A program made the translations under genes and the position numbers. Under the pieces are notes generated by a model that was given only the letters and a program-made list of their open reading frames with translations, searched no databases and was not told where the DNA came from. A stretch of DNA of 35,928 nt, taken from NCBI GenBank assembly GCA_000226015.1, contig JH153665.1, positions 245,603 to 281,530 of the forward strand. The letters run 5' to 3'. Positions 1 to 10,714 of this stretch are shown piece by piece (the stretch's first letter is position 1; each line of letters begins with the position of its first letter). The DNA is from Mnemiopsis leidyi (taxonomy: Eukaryota; Ctenophora; Tentaculata; Lobata; Bolinopsidae).

Positions 1-540
1 TACAAAATTATGATGATGGTTACCCCTAGAATTTTAGATTGAAATGATACGCTTTAGCCGTTCCAAAATTGTAGCCCGTTGCCTGTAGTTTTAAAAAAAA
101 AACCGGGCTTCAGCCGAAAACATACATAATAACGAAGATCAGCTGTTCCCTTTATTGCCAGATTCGTTTCTTGAGACAAATAAATCATGATTTCCTAAAA
201 TTTTCTGGGGCTCCACCTCTAGAATAGAATTGAAATTATTATAGCCTTACTTTTATCCGCCACATAATTGCAGCCTGCAGTTTCCATTTCCAAAATATCG
301 GGGGCTTCTCCTGATAACAAAATAACGAAGTAAATCCTTTCCTTTATTGCCAGATTCGTTATCTGAGACTAATTAATCTTGATTTTCTTAAAATTTTAGG
401 GGGCTTCGCCCCCCGAACGAAACAGCAAAGCTCAATTTTTCCTTAATTGCAACAAATTTAAAAAAATTTTCTGGAGCTCCGCCCCCAAAAAGTAAAATGT
501 CAAACAATGACTAGGGGGCTCATAGTAAAGTTTCGCCTCT
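1..540. repeat. Degenerate tandem repeat, period about 192 bp
   Basis: The block CCTTTATTGCCAGATTCGTT occurs at 149 and again at 341. The flanking text also matches: a TAATAACGAAG-like stretch before it, then AAAATTTT followed by a GGGGCT(T/C)C-type GC-rich motif. A third, shortened copy starts near 441 (CCTTAATTGC, then AAATTTTCTGGAGCTCCGCC). The copies are diverged, so this is an old satellite-like or element-derived array that probably continues left of the window. I see no coding capacity in it. Confidence 0.75.
399..413. repeat. GC hairpin with TTC loop
   Basis: GGGGGC at 399-404 and GCCCCC at 408-413 are perfect inverted arms around TTC, inside the second copy of the 192-bp repeat. The composition contrasts sharply with the surrounding AT-rich DNA. 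It resembles the CCGAAG-core hairpins at 35667 and 35705. Confidence 0.8.
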
Positions 541-2500
541 AAAAGCAAACTAAAGAAAATTTCTCGGTAACTAAAAAGTCTATCTCAAATGATAATCTGC
601 AGCCATGATTAGATAAGTTAAATTTATGATGCATCTAAGTTCTTATGATTGCACTTATAACACTATAGAGTATAACAGAACAGAAGTTAACACCTGTTCC
701 CCTGCCTACCTCTAGGGTTATAAAAAGGCCTTCATGACTTCAACATGGGCCAAAATGCACACAAGAGTAAACTAAAATACAAAATATACTTCGATGCAAG
801 TTTCAAATCAAATCAGCTGTATTTATTATTTGCCTTGCACCTTCCTTTGTTTCTCCGACAAATTAAAAAACTTCTAACACCCTACCTAGCTGCTAGCATA
901 ACCTCAGGATGTGTTTGTGCAATCTATGATAGTAGGTTTATGGGTATGTAGCTGTGGATCGTTAGAGACTCATCTGCTTTGATCGACATGCTTAGCTAAA
1001 ACTTTATAATTTTACAATATTCACTACCATTGAAAATCTAGTGCTGTATTGGGGTTAAAATAAGCGTCTTTGTTAGCCAAAAGCATAATGGTCCTAAATC
1101 TCTGCCTCTTGCAGTGCATGCTAACATCTTTTGGCAGAACTGTCCTAAAATTAGTGTCGATCTTGTCACCAATTAGACTTTTAACTTTGTTTACAATTTA
1201 TTTCGTTGATTAAAGAGATTTAAATTTGATAATTTGTTTTTGGCCAAACGGAATGATTTGAACTTCATTAAATTCTAGGATCTTAACTTGAATGTACAAG
1301 AGACCAGAGACAAAGGCATATTGTCAAATTGCTAGTACCAGGGGCATAACAATGCCCTGACAGCCCTGGAGGCTGCCATCATAAGGGGGCGCCAATTTGT
1401 CATATAAATATTGGACAATTTTGCAAGATTAACTGCAGGAATTGCCAAGTTTAATAGCAGCACTATTTCTTTACATTTTTCCGCCACATTTTCATGAATT
1501 GCTCCCAGTTAGCCCTTATACCAGGGGAACCAATTGGGGGTGCCTTTTTGTCACTGAGGGCCCCTTATTGACAACTAGTGTAATCCCCGGCGGTACTCAT
1601 TTCACATCACGCGTTGTGATTGCGACTGAAATTTGCCACTTTCCACTGCACTCAAGCCATAACCTCGCTTTATCTGTAGACACAACGAACCATTTTATAT
1701 CAGGCCCTTAGGACTAAACTCTGAGATAACATGAGGGACGGCTGAACCATCCATGTTTACAGTTTTCTCCAGCAGTGAACCCATTCCTTATCAGCATTCC
1801 TTATGAACACTCCTTATAAGAAACACTGTATCCCATAGCCTTTCTACTAATGCAAACCCAAAATCTCCACGAGTATAGCCCAATCCCTTCTGAGGTGCCG
1901 CACTGCCAGTGCTGTGTTTCTGCATGTTAAACTCCTGCTTTTTAAGAACAGAATTGAGGCTGTGTGGTTTTTGATAGAACTTATAGCCCAAACAACTAAC
2001 TATCATTTGGGATAAATTGGGAAAGCTGTTTGTCAATACTCTTCATACTTAGTAAAAGTTAATTGAAGGATTGTAGCCTAAATTAATTATCCAAACTACG
2101 CTTATTTGTATGTAGTCCAACAGCCTGTAAGTGTACCAAAATGCTATATGAAGCAGAATAATCCATTAAATGATGAAATGACCACCTTTAAGCCTAGCGA
2201 AAAAGGATAATGATCTTCTTTTTTGCAGTCCATTCAAGGCTCAAGGCTCAACTTCTAAGGAATAGTAATTAAATGAACAGTTAAGATCATATATGTTTTC
2301 TTTAGCTAGCTTTAGTAGCCTTGCTCATTCATGTGACACTGCCCGCCTTTCAAATGAAATTTCTAGTTTATAAGTTCTTTTTGATAAACATTTGCTATCC
2401 AATTTAGGTGATTGTCTCAGGTGCACAATCAGCTGGGTCAACCAAATTAATCAAGCGTGCAGAATAAAAAATACCTATTAAGTTAAGTTAAGTAGTCACG
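541..2500. other. Intergenic, no supported gene
   Basis: Short open frames here are AT-driven, match no family I recognise, and mostly lack an ATG. Around 1340-1600 there are G/C-rich scraps (an inverted GGGCAT/ATGCCC pair, and GGGGGCGCC) that look like an eroded interspersed repeat. I cannot assign it to a family. Confidence 0.6.
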
Positions 2501-2501
2501 T

Positions 2502-2553
2502 TATTTTGTGTTTTTCTTAAATTTTGTGTTTCTTCAAATTTTGTGTTTTCCTT
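2502..2553. repeat. Three copies of a 17-18 bp tandem repeat
   Basis: ATTTTGTGTTT followed by a short pyrimidine/A stretch is repeated three times head to tail. It is a simple minisatellite with no coding signal. Confidence 0.75.
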
Positions 2554-2645
2554 ATAGCAGTGTGTGAAAAGCTCTAGAAAAACCACCCCTACAGATAAGT
2601 GCCTCTAATTTATGGTCTAAATTAAATTTTAGGTTGGACAAAAGT

Positions 2646-2719
2646 AATACAAATACAAATACAAATACAAATACAAATACAAATACAAATACAAATACAA
2701 ATACAAATACAAATACAAA
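2646..2719. repeat. (ATACAA)n microsatellite
   Basis: About 12 uninterrupted copies of the 6-bp unit ATACAA, with no visible imperfections. Such a pure hexamer array is young and likely to vary in length. Confidence 0.97.
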
Positions 2720-2764
2720 AAACTGTTCCCGTTACAACATTCTTATCTCCTTTCGCAACTGTTT

Positions 2765-3169
2765 CTATGGTATATCATAAGTCCTATAATTTGGGACGAG
2801 ACCTAGTGACACATCATCTAAGCCAGTTTCATGGAGGCGATCCTTCCCCCTTGCCCCTCGTAATGCGATGACGGTGCTCTTGAGTATTGCAAATCTAAGT
2901 CTTGTCCTCACATGATTTTTCATGATACTTGTTCTCTCGTTTTTATAATACACCAATTTTTCCACCAGTTGTTTGATAAAAACATTGCATAGTGGACCCA
3001 TTCCTCCAGATGTGGTAAATATGAGGGGCACAAAAGATCCTTTCTCTGCTTGTACAACCCTTTCTTCGTATGCACCTTTCTTTGCTTTTTCTTGCTCTGA
3101 ATATATCTGTTTGAGGTCCTTGAACTCATTTGATGTGCAATTCGCGTGAGTTGGACAAAAGTTGCTCAA
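2765..3169 (-). mobile_element. C-terminal fragment of a mobile-element ORF
   Basis: A 134-residue reading frame. It contains EQEKAKKGAYEERVVQAEKG, then FVPLIFTTSGGMGP, then a helical stretch with VRTRLRFAILKSTVIALRGA. From memory, this order (basic YxxRV-E segment, F.PLvF...GGMG, RTRLSF..LRS...RG) is the tail of a repeated ORF found in large copy number beside reverse transcriptases in cnidarian and other invertebrate genomes. The element class is not certain; I infer a retrotransposon. Only the last part is present, and no reverse transcriptase lies upstream on this strand, so it reads as a dead fossil fragment. Next to it on its 3' side is the ATACAA microsatellite, perhaps a remnant of the element's tail region. 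Confidence 0.6.
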
Positions 3170-3778
3170 GGAATTTTAAAAATTTGTAATCTTAATTCGG
3201 AATTTGTTGATTCGATTTCACACATTAAATTTATACTACACCAAAGATGTCCCTTCAACTCCAACAGGAAATAATTGAATTCAGGTCATCGTTGGGCTTA
3301 ATTCTCAAATTATTCTTCTCAAATAATTAATTTAGGATTAAAAATCAAAATAGAAATCCTTACGTCCCAATAAAAAAACGTGAATTAAAGTCTTGATCGA
3401 GGCCTGATTAGCTTTTTGATGCTAGAATTTTCTATCTCTAGATATTAATGTGTACATAAATATTCCACAAAATTGTTTTCAATGCAACAATTTGATTAGA
3501 AATATTAGTTCAATACAGCTAGTCATATCGATAATCGACAAGCTGCCAAGTTTTCAGCAATCATTTTGAAATTATGTTCCTATTTGCATATAACTGTATT
3601 TATCGATGCGATACTTAAAAGCGACCATCTATTGTAGGTATAGGCAGTTACAATAACTTACTACAATTCAACTTACATCAATAATTAAAGACTGTCAAGT
3701 TGATATTTGCCTTTATCACCAAATTGCTTCTAGGCCATTCTATTTGCAAAAATCTTCGAATTTTTCCGCCTGCGGCAG

Positions 3779-3810
3779 GCATTTACTGGGTCATAAGACT
3801 CAGTAAATGC
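3779..3810. repeat. 14-bp hairpin with ATAA loop
   Basis: GCATTTACTG at 3779-3788 pairs with CAGTAAATGC at 3801-3810. After one G-T pair the stem continues (GTC with GAC) and closes on an ATAA loop. CGCC just upstream can also pair with GGCG just downstream. It may be part of a small foldback repeat or a structured transcript; neither can be decided here. Confidence 0.8.
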
Positions 3811-4265
3811 GGCGAACAGTTCCATGTTTCATGTTCTACCTTTCATGTTTTACCTTACAATTATGCAGTGTTATACAATTTCGACCAGACCTGGATAAAG
3901 ACCGGCAGCTGCCTTAATTTGGCTATTGATGGCAAGGGTGTGTCAGCAAGGGGTTAGTTCTCAGCACACATGACACAACATTATGCCATCCTATGCCACT
4001 AATGAAGACACCCCTGCAGAAAAGGTCCAATAAGGACTAAGCAACTGACTAACTACATTATGACATTGCATAAGCCACCCTTTTACTTACACTCACAGTT
4101 AAAATAATCTGATAACAGAGCTCCAAATTTTGACATCAAACAAACCAGCAAATCTAAGGGAATGTCTTGTTTAATGTTTTCTTGATCTGTTAGATACAAA
4201 ATGTGCTTTTTCTGAACTGTATGTGGTATTGGACCTGAAATGGTTTTAACTTGTTAGTTCAGTCA

Positions 4266-4282
4266 GCCTGACTGAGTCAGGC
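4266..4282. promoter_or_regulatory. 17-bp palindrome holding an AP-1-like site
   Basis: GCCTGACT and AGTCAGGC are perfect inverted arms around one G. The centre reads TGAGTCA, the consensus bZIP AP-1 (TRE) site. No nearby start codon links it to a gene, so any regulatory role is a guess. Confidence 0.35.
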
Positions 4283-4510
4283 ACTGTCTAAGAGTTGCAT
4301 ATTGAAATGATTAAAAATCTAAGGTAAATTCTCATTATACTCTTAGTGTGACTGAGTGAATAAAAAAACTGTCTTAATTGAAACTGTAACAATATTTGAA
4401 ACTGTAAATTACATTTACAACTGTAAATTACATTCATTGGGCTGAAGATAATGTAGTACTTCGAAATTGGATTCTAAAGAAGAATGTAGGGTTTTTCTTG
4501 TTCACTTAAC

Positions 4511-4793
4511 AGCTAGGTAGCCCAGTTGGTCAGAAAGTCAATTTCATGTTCATAATAGAGAGGTTGTGAGTTCTAATTCCGGTGCTGCCTAGTCATGGGG
4601 TGAGGGTCTTTGATGCTCAGCCCACTGCTCAAGACTTCGTGGTAAGGGTTAGATGGGGAGCTGTACTAACTGGTGCAACAGAATCACTGGATGATAATTG
4701 TTATTGGGGTCACATGCCTAGGATGATTTATCTAACTGCTTTCTTGCACTTGTGTGAGTCTTGCACTTGTGTGAATCTGAAGAAGCATAATTA
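4511..4793 (+). mobile_element. tRNA-derived SINE
   Basis: The head has an RNA polymerase III A box, TAGCCCAGTTGG at 4518-4529, and a B box, AGTTCTAATTCC at 4569-4580. CTAGGTAG (4513-4520) and CTGCCTAG (4585-4592) can pair like an acceptor stem. About 200 bp of unrelated body follows, and the 3' part has a 17-bp unit, TTGCACTTGTGTGAGTC, repeated at 4744 and 4761. This is the usual layout of a tRNA-SINE. It is not a functional tRNA: the middle is too degenerate for a cloverleaf. Boundaries are estimates. Confidence 0.65.
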
Positions 4794-5378
4794 AGTTCAG
4801 GCGTTGCCTGCTACAAGCTATCCTGAACTTAGAAGCTTGCTACTTGTTCACTCAACCGTCACAAGATCATGACATTTATTTACGTTCAATATCAATTAAA
4901 TGTGTTCTTCATTCTAGAGACTTCCTTCCATTTATATCATTAAATGGTTATCTTTGTTTTTTGATATGGCTAGCTTCTTTGATAATGATCTAAGCAGCTT
5001 TACCAATCCCTTGTCTAAATCTCAGACAGATTTATAGTACACATAAACACTTCTATTCATATTTATGATAGTGAGTAAGTTCAACTGTGTTTTTGTTGTT
5101 CTCCTCTTGACTAAAGTGAAAGACAAAAGATTTAATGGAAACTGATCAAGATATTTCTGGGTTAGTACGCTGTCATCAGGACACTCAAATTATTTATTTA
5201 ATAATAGTTATTGAAAGTATTAAAATAGCGAGTAGGTGTAACCCCTCAGCTAATGCTAGTTCTTATTTTAATATCAGGAACTTTGGACTTATATAGGTAT
5301 GAAGGACCTATTTCTTCATGTTCTAAGTTCTAACAAACATCTTCCAGGAAGAAAGGGTCATCCAAAGAACTAAATGAT
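4794..5378. other. Upstream region of the sulfotransferase gene
   Basis: AT-rich with no open frame of note. A candidate 3' splice site (CATCTTCCAG ending at 5348) lies about 30 bp before the ATG, so the 5' UTR may be spliced, in cis or by a leader in trans. No clear TATA box could be chosen. Confidence 0.4.
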
Positions 5379-6615
5379 ATGGCAAAATTTATCACGATCG
5401 TTTTATTTCTTGCAGTGATTGGTATTACTGGGTACATATACCTAAACTTTGAATCTGTTAATTTGATCTCACAAGAACCAGTGTCTGTGTCAACCAGTAC
5501 TGGTAACAGATTCATATCTGGCTCTCGCAATTCAAACGATGCAGATACTACAACCAACTTTTTGTTCACAGAAGCCAGCACTGAAAGTGTATTGGGAGCA
5601 GCATGGACACAAGGAACTGTCGGTTATAATGATAATGCCCTTAAAATTGTAAATGAAGCTTACAAAAACTCTACATACAGTGAAGAAAAAATAGCATATC
5701 AATCGGCCAATCATGGGCTCTCAGCAGAGGAATATCCATCAGTTCCTGATCAGAAGTGGGTCCATGAAAACGTTCTTGCTGTGCTAAGTTCTTTAAGATT
5801 GCCAAATCCCAGAAAATCCAATTGGTATCGGGCGAAACCGTTGACTCTCCTAAAATCTTATTATTCGCCAAGAGCTGATATCATTTACACTGGAATACCA
5901 AAATCAGGCTGCACAAATTGGAAGTTTACTCTTCTGAAGGTTGAGGGAATGTTTGATGAGGCTGTTCCCGATCCCAAAGTTCACTACATCATCAATAGAC
6001 TGAATATGGCAAATACAGTTTATAGACGCAAATACAGCCGCAGTTTTTTAAGCACCAAGTATACATATACAGTTATACGTAATCCTTGGACCCGTATGGC
6101 GTCTGGCTACAATGACAAGTTCAGTTCAAGCCGAGCTGTAAAATGGCAGAAGGGAAAAGTTGCCATGCAGATACTAAAAAAAGTATCGTGATGAAAACAT
6201 AGAAATTGAAGATGTTTTGGAGAATGGGTTGAGACCCACTTTCTTGGAATTCCTATATCACCTTGCATATGACAAGTCTGATGAAATAAATGCTCATTTT
6301 CGTCCTCAATACCAAATGCTCGACCTTTCAAATGTTTTGTTCGATTTTATAGGATCTTTAGAACATGCCAAAGAACAGTCTAATGAGATTTTCACTCACT
6401 TTAAAGAGGTTCCTGACATCTCTGTTCCGGGACCCTATGACTCCTCCAGTGATCCTAGAACTGAACGGTCTACTTTGTTTGCTAAAGATCAATTTATAAA
6501 AGTCCCCCAACAATTGATAGATTTACTGTATAAAAAGTATAAACCCGATTTCATGATTTATAACTACAGTAATTTTACAGATCCAATCTTCCCGTTTCCA
6601 AAATTTCACAACTAG
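5379..6615 (+). CDS. Carbohydrate sulfotransferase (HNK1ST/CHST8-14 type), frame broken at an A7 run
   Basis: Transfers sulfate from PAPS to a glycan in the Golgi lumen. Residues 4-22 form a hydrophobic anchor, giving a type II membrane protein. The 5'-phosphosulfate site is IPKSGCTNWK (residues 173-182) and the 3'-phosphate site is RNPWTRMASGYNDKF (234-248). The C-terminal part has the family's LFDFIGSLEH segment. The ATG at 5379 directly precedes the anchor. The 270-residue first frame ends in TGA at 6189. The family similarity continues without loss in the +1 frame after AAAAAAA at 6176-6182 and runs to TAG at 6613, for about 411 residues in all. So the gene is either damaged by one base or, more likely, a homopolymer error sits in the assembly. 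No intron is visible inside the CDS. The acceptor glycan cannot be told; sulfotransferase family 2 is firm. Confidence 0.88.
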
Positions 6616-8558
6616 TTTTACATAGAGTTTAGGTTCACCTTTTTGTCATTTCAAGTACAACACCCTCTAAGTTTATGTAGGTTTTGGAAAAATTTTCAAT
6701 GTTTAATAAGCATTAATTCTTAGAAATACATTGCAGCACAGGATAAAAGAACGAAGCGGTATTATTCATTGTTAACCTAGTACTCGAAACTTTTTTAACT
6801 TTTGTATTTATATTTGTAACTATAACCAGTTTTGTACTTTTCTATATTTTGTTAATTCAGAGTTTGCCTGACCTGAACTCTGCTTCAGATCTGTAGAAGT
6901 TGTTAAATTGAGTCAGGATTTAAAAGGCTAGCCGCTTATTTTTACATCAACGTGTACCTAAGTTTCTTGGCGTCTTTTGTCTAGCTATATTTTACATCAT
7001 TTTGGGTCGTTCACGCATTATTAAAACTTGGCGATTGTTTTCCCTAAATGATCATGGCTCAAATTTACTTTCACTCTAAAGTAGGATTTTTAAACTATAG
7101 CGACTTAAATTATTACTGATAAATGGATAATTAAAATGGTGAGAGCTGACAGCTCCAGCCATTGCCCATTATAGTTCTGTTTTTAGTTTGCCTGGAAAAG
7201 CGTAGTATTGATAACTCACATCTTTATTCCTTCTGTAATGTAGGTACATCAAACATCCAGTTAGTTATTGTATGTGTTTGTTATGCAATATGCATATATC
7301 ATATGCAGTACAGCCCTAAATGCTTCTGTTAATATGCCAACGTGACAAAACTCTTATGAGTTTCGTTATTGTTAAAACTTAAGAAATGAAATTAATTTTT
7401 ATGTGTTTATGGGATAAGTATTTTAATTGTACAATTTTAAGCACTCGATCCGCTTTGTGCAACAAGCATGAAAAGTAATGCTGTGTTATTGCTGTACGCT
7501 AGTCCACTTATTAGGGTGGTGGCAACCACCCCAGAAAATACCCTTACCAACCTGAAGATTTTTGGCAATTGTCAATCAATTTTTCGTCAAGTTTAAGTCC
7601 GGGATTTAGTCCTCCCCACCCCGACTCGACTCCCTACGACACTTTTTTGCAAACTTGTTGGGGCCCAAACGGAAAGAGATAGAGATTTGAAAATTTCAGG
7701 TAGATTTCATCACGTTCTGTGGCTTAGGCTATGTTGAAATTCGGTCTGACCCCTCTAAGGGCTCCCTCTACATGCTGTCGACCCCTTTTGGACAGGGCTC
7801 ATGTCCTTTTCAAGTTCAGCTCAGGTTAGACTCAAGCCTCAGGACGTTATAGCTTACTGGGCGTTTATATCAAATTCTGACGCCACGTGACACCTATAAC
7901 TTGTTCTAACTTTCCAAATATATATTGATATTCAGAACTAGGATCACGTCACTAATTACATCGTGTAATGTGACCCCGTGGGAACCAGGATTGGCAGGTT
8001 CTTAAACGTCGGTCACCGGATTCGATCGTATCATTATACCTCAAAATTTTAGATCCCTATTTCGTGCAGTGGTATTTAGCGACTGTTTATTTTTAATACA
8101 GCTTTTCATATAGCCCCTGTTTATTGTTCCATTTTAATAATGGTCAATTTTGAAGACAGTCTTTTGTTTCATTTGTTTTCAAGAAAATATACTCGTAACA
8201 ATTCAATCAGATCTTAAGGCTTTTTACTGATTTTAATTTATATCTTTATATAAAAGCCCTAATTGAGCGCTCTTTTGTGTCGATCCCTATTACCCATATC
8301 AGCCTCTCAGCTCTTAACTTGTACATTGCCTTGTGCATGTCAAAATCGATCATAATGTGACTTGCCCTTAACGTACAATGGTACTATGTTATCGTGGCCA
8401 CGTAGAATCTCCACTCTGCAATAATTCCACCGTCCCCAAGTAAACACACTTGAAATCTCTAACTTAATTCTTGTGATAAATGTAACATTTCCACTACAGG
8501 GGAGTTTAATAACCAATACTTTATCAATGATTTTCCGATTGATATTTACAATTACAGG
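6616..8558. other. Intergenic, with an interspersed repeat
   Basis: The first part is probably the 3' UTR of the sulfotransferase; no canonical AATAAA is obvious close to the stop. The middle holds the repeat described at 7500-7830. The stretch just before 8559 ends in a candidate splice acceptor for the next gene. Confidence 0.5.
7500..7830 (-). repeat. Old interspersed repeat, family unassigned
   Basis: Higher-GC text in AT-rich surroundings. It includes an inverted GGGTGGT/ACCACCC pair near 7514 and a stretch around 7665-7705. Read on the minus strand, that stretch (CTGAAATTTTCAAATCTC TATCT-like) closely matches the plus strand at the right end of the window (35903-35927). Two copies in opposite orientation mark a dispersed family. 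Ends are estimates. Confidence 0.5.
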
Positions 8559-9797
8559 ATGGTGGTATGGATATATGCAATACCATGGTACTTCCAAATC
8601 TTCGTCCTCGCGCTTGTAGCGTACTCCATACACTACTACATATTTGCGGTGCGTAAACCAATGACGTACATCTCCCACGGTATCTTCAGATCGCACCTCC
8701 AGGCGGATGTACCGTCCCTGTACCGGCGGTACTACCCTACTCCCTGGTGTACCGGAACACACAGCATGACCCTCATGAGGTTCTTTCTCAAAGCTAAACC
8801 CTACGTCGAGTACAGGAGAGAGTTGATCAGATTAGCGGACGGTGGCACGGCAGCCCTGGACTGGCCGGTTGAAGAGCCTGAAAACTACTCTGACACCGTG
8901 CCCATCTGTTTGTTGATACCTGGGGTAGCTGGGCACAGTCAGGAAAGTTATCTACTCAACTGGATAACTAATCTCCGTGCTATCGGACTGAGATCTGTGA
9001 TATTTCTGAACCGTGGTGCAGGAGGCACCCCTCTTAACACCCCAATGACATATGACGGCTTTCACAACAAGGAGGATCTTAGATTAGCAGTTTGTAGGAT
9101 AAAAGAGAGGTATCCTCGAGCTCCCATCATAGCTGAGGGGACCAGTATGGGTGGTATTACCCTGGTTCATTATCTAGCCACTTACGGTTTTGAAGCTAAC
9201 ATCGCTGCTGCAATGGTACAGAGTACTGGCTGGTGCATATTTGAAAGTGTGAAAAGTTTGAGTAAACCTTCAAACATGATATTTAACCTGTATCTGACAC
9301 ATCGATACAAAGAGGTTATTGTGGAAAACAAGGAAATGTTTGAAGAACAAGGAATAGACACGGAGGAGGTACTAAAGTGTAGGACAGTTCAGGAAATACA
9401 CAAGAAGTACGTCGCTCCACAGCATGGGTACAGCACTGTCGAGGAGTATTGGGATATGCTCTCTCCCCACAGACAACTCCTTCACGTCAAGATTCCCCTT
9501 CTCTCGCTCAACGCTGCAGACGATGTTTTCTCGCCGGAGAAATCCATTCCTGTTCACCTGACAGAACGAAACCCCAACGTAGCTTTCGTCGTTACCGCGA
9601 AAGGTGGACATATTGGTTTTATGGAAGGAGTGAACCCGAAACAAGCGGGATATAATGATACACTTTTCTACGAGTTTGTTAAAATGATTTGGAAATGTTT
9701 GGACTCCGGGGAGCTATCTTTGGATGGAAGGTGGTGCAATGAGTCTGATGAGCCCTCAAGCCAGCGACAGTATCCAGTTTGGCCTCAGCAGAATTAA
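8559..9797 (+). CDS. ABHD1/3-type alpha/beta hydrolase, membrane-anchored
   Basis: A 412-residue protein, the same size as vertebrate ABHD3 (about 409). Residues 4-29 are a single N-terminal membrane anchor. Family marks follow: PGVAGHSQESY (121-131, oxyanion region), FLNRGAGG (149-156), the nucleophile elbow GTSMGG (194-199, Ser196), the acid in LNAADDVFSP (Asp321 or Asp322), and the catalytic His351 in GGHIGF. Characterised ABHD3 cuts phospholipids with medium-chain or oxidised acyl groups; this protein's substrate is inferred only from the family. The whole CDS lies in one exon, whereas vertebrate orthologues have many introns, so an ancient retrocopy or intron loss is possible. CAG sits one base before the ATG (8555-8557), suggesting a splice acceptor right at the start. 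A poly(A) signal follows at 10148. Confidence 0.93.
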   Translation: MVVWIYAIPWYFQIFVLALVAYSIHYYIFAVRKPMTYISHGIFRSHLQADVPSLYRRYYPTPWCTGTHSMTLMRFFLKAKPYVEYRRELIRLADGGTAALDWPVEEPENYSDTVPICLLIPGVAGHSQESYLLNWITNLRAIGLRSVIFLNRGAGGTPLNTPMTYDGFHNKEDLRLAVCRIKERYPRAPIIAEGTSMGGITLVHYLATYGFEANIAAAMVQSTGWCIFESVKSLSKPSNMIFNLYLTHRYKEVIVENKEMFEEQGIDTEEVLKCRTVQEIHKKYVAPQHGYSTVEEYWDMLSPHRQLLHVKIPLLSLNAADDVFSPEKSIPVHLTERNPNVAFVVTAKGGHIGFMEGVNPKQAGYNDTLFYEFVKMIWKCLDSGELSLDGRWCNESDEPSSQRQYPVWPQQN

Positions 9798-10147
9798 CAT
9801 GGTTTATGATCAAACTTGGCAGGGGGAGGTTGGTTAAGTGATTTTGGGAATTGGATTTTATAGCTTTTTGTGCAGGGAAACGGCCTTTAAATTTTCGATT
9901 CGTAATTGTGGCTTATAGTGATATCTTATGTTAACCCATTAACCCCAAGTTAATTGTTTACGGTCTGATTACCTCGCATATTCATATCAAGTTCATACTA
10001 TGAAATGAATATGCTGAATGACCATACTTTTGGGCACATTTATGAAGAAAAGTGCTTAAAATTTGAATATATATTTTATTAGTTCAACTGTTCTTTAGAT
10101 GTTTGCGATAGGCTTAACAGATTTGATAACAATATATTATAAATAAT

Positions 10148-10157
10148 AATAAATAAA
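10148..10157 (+). promoter_or_regulatory. Poly(A) signal of the ABHD-like gene
   Basis: Two overlapping AATAAA hexamers (AATAAATAAA) about 350 bp after the stop, a normal 3' UTR length. GT/T-rich DNA follows. Confidence 0.6.
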
Positions 10158-10520
10158 TGTTCATTATTTACCCTCAGCTTTTATTTGCTTATTTATCCGA
10201 ATCTTTTCGTTTCTAATCTCTGTTTGCTTATTTGTGAAAGTTACTTGTTTTAAATATTCCTACCGTTTTCATATATTTGAGCTGCTACTAAGTGATCAGT
10301 GATAATCTTATGTTAGAATTCGGTAAAGTCTGTTTCTTGGCTGACTGGCTGAGGAATTACACGTGATTACTGGGACTATAAGTAACAAGAATTGCGGCCG
10401 CTTTAACTTTGTCAGGCGACCGCTGAATTTCCCGTTTCATGCCGTCGCTTATTGTCATTAAACTTTGCGAAATGAGGAATGAAAAAAAAACAACCTCCTA
10501 CGAGACATAACTTCGGTTAG
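10158..10520. other. Intergenic, nothing identified
   Basis: Mixed AT-rich DNA with one GCGGCCGC site near 10395 and no open frame of note. Confidence 0.5.
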
Positions 10521-10714
10521 TTATTATTGTTCTGCATCGGCACGTGTAAAAGCAGACGCGCGAGTTATTGTTAATGCAGCCGTTTGATGCAGCCATGTTT
10601 GAAAATTTGCACNNNNNNNNNNTTATTATTGTTCTGCATCGGCACGTGTAAAAGCAGACGCGCGAGTTATTGTTAATGCAGCCGTTTGATGCAGCCATGT
10701 TTGAAAATTTGCAC
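10521..10714. other. Assembly gap flanked by an identical 92-bp overlap
   Basis: Ten Ns at 10613-10622 separate two identical 92-bp blocks, 10521-10612 and 10623-10714, both starting TTATTATTGTTC and ending AAAATTTGCAC. This is what an unmerged contig overlap looks like. The real sequence most likely contains one copy and no gap, so coordinates to the right would shift by about 102 bp. Confidence 0.9.

Larger units (their letters stand above)
3170..4510. other. Intergenic, no supported gene
   Basis: AT-rich DNA with a 14-bp hairpin at 3779-3810, a short palindrome at 4266-4282, and direct repeats of an ACTGTAAATTACATT-like unit near 4395-4436. No open frame here has family features. Confidence 0.6.

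Noticed and set aside
745-951. ATG-started 68-codon frame
   Set aside because: Low-complexity, hydrophobic AT-rich composition with no recognisable motif, no splice context and no poly(A) signal.
1442-1711. Open frame of 89 codons
   Set aside because: Starts at TTG, shows no family features, and lies in an eroded repeat.
4511-4592. Functional tRNA gene
   Set aside because: A and B boxes are present, but no anticodon arm folds and the body continues as a SINE.
6174-6190. Programmed ribosomal frameshift at the A7 run of the sulfotransferase
   Set aside because: The needed shift is +1, not the usual -1 at slippery A runs, and no such control is known for this family. A one-base error or mutation is simpler.
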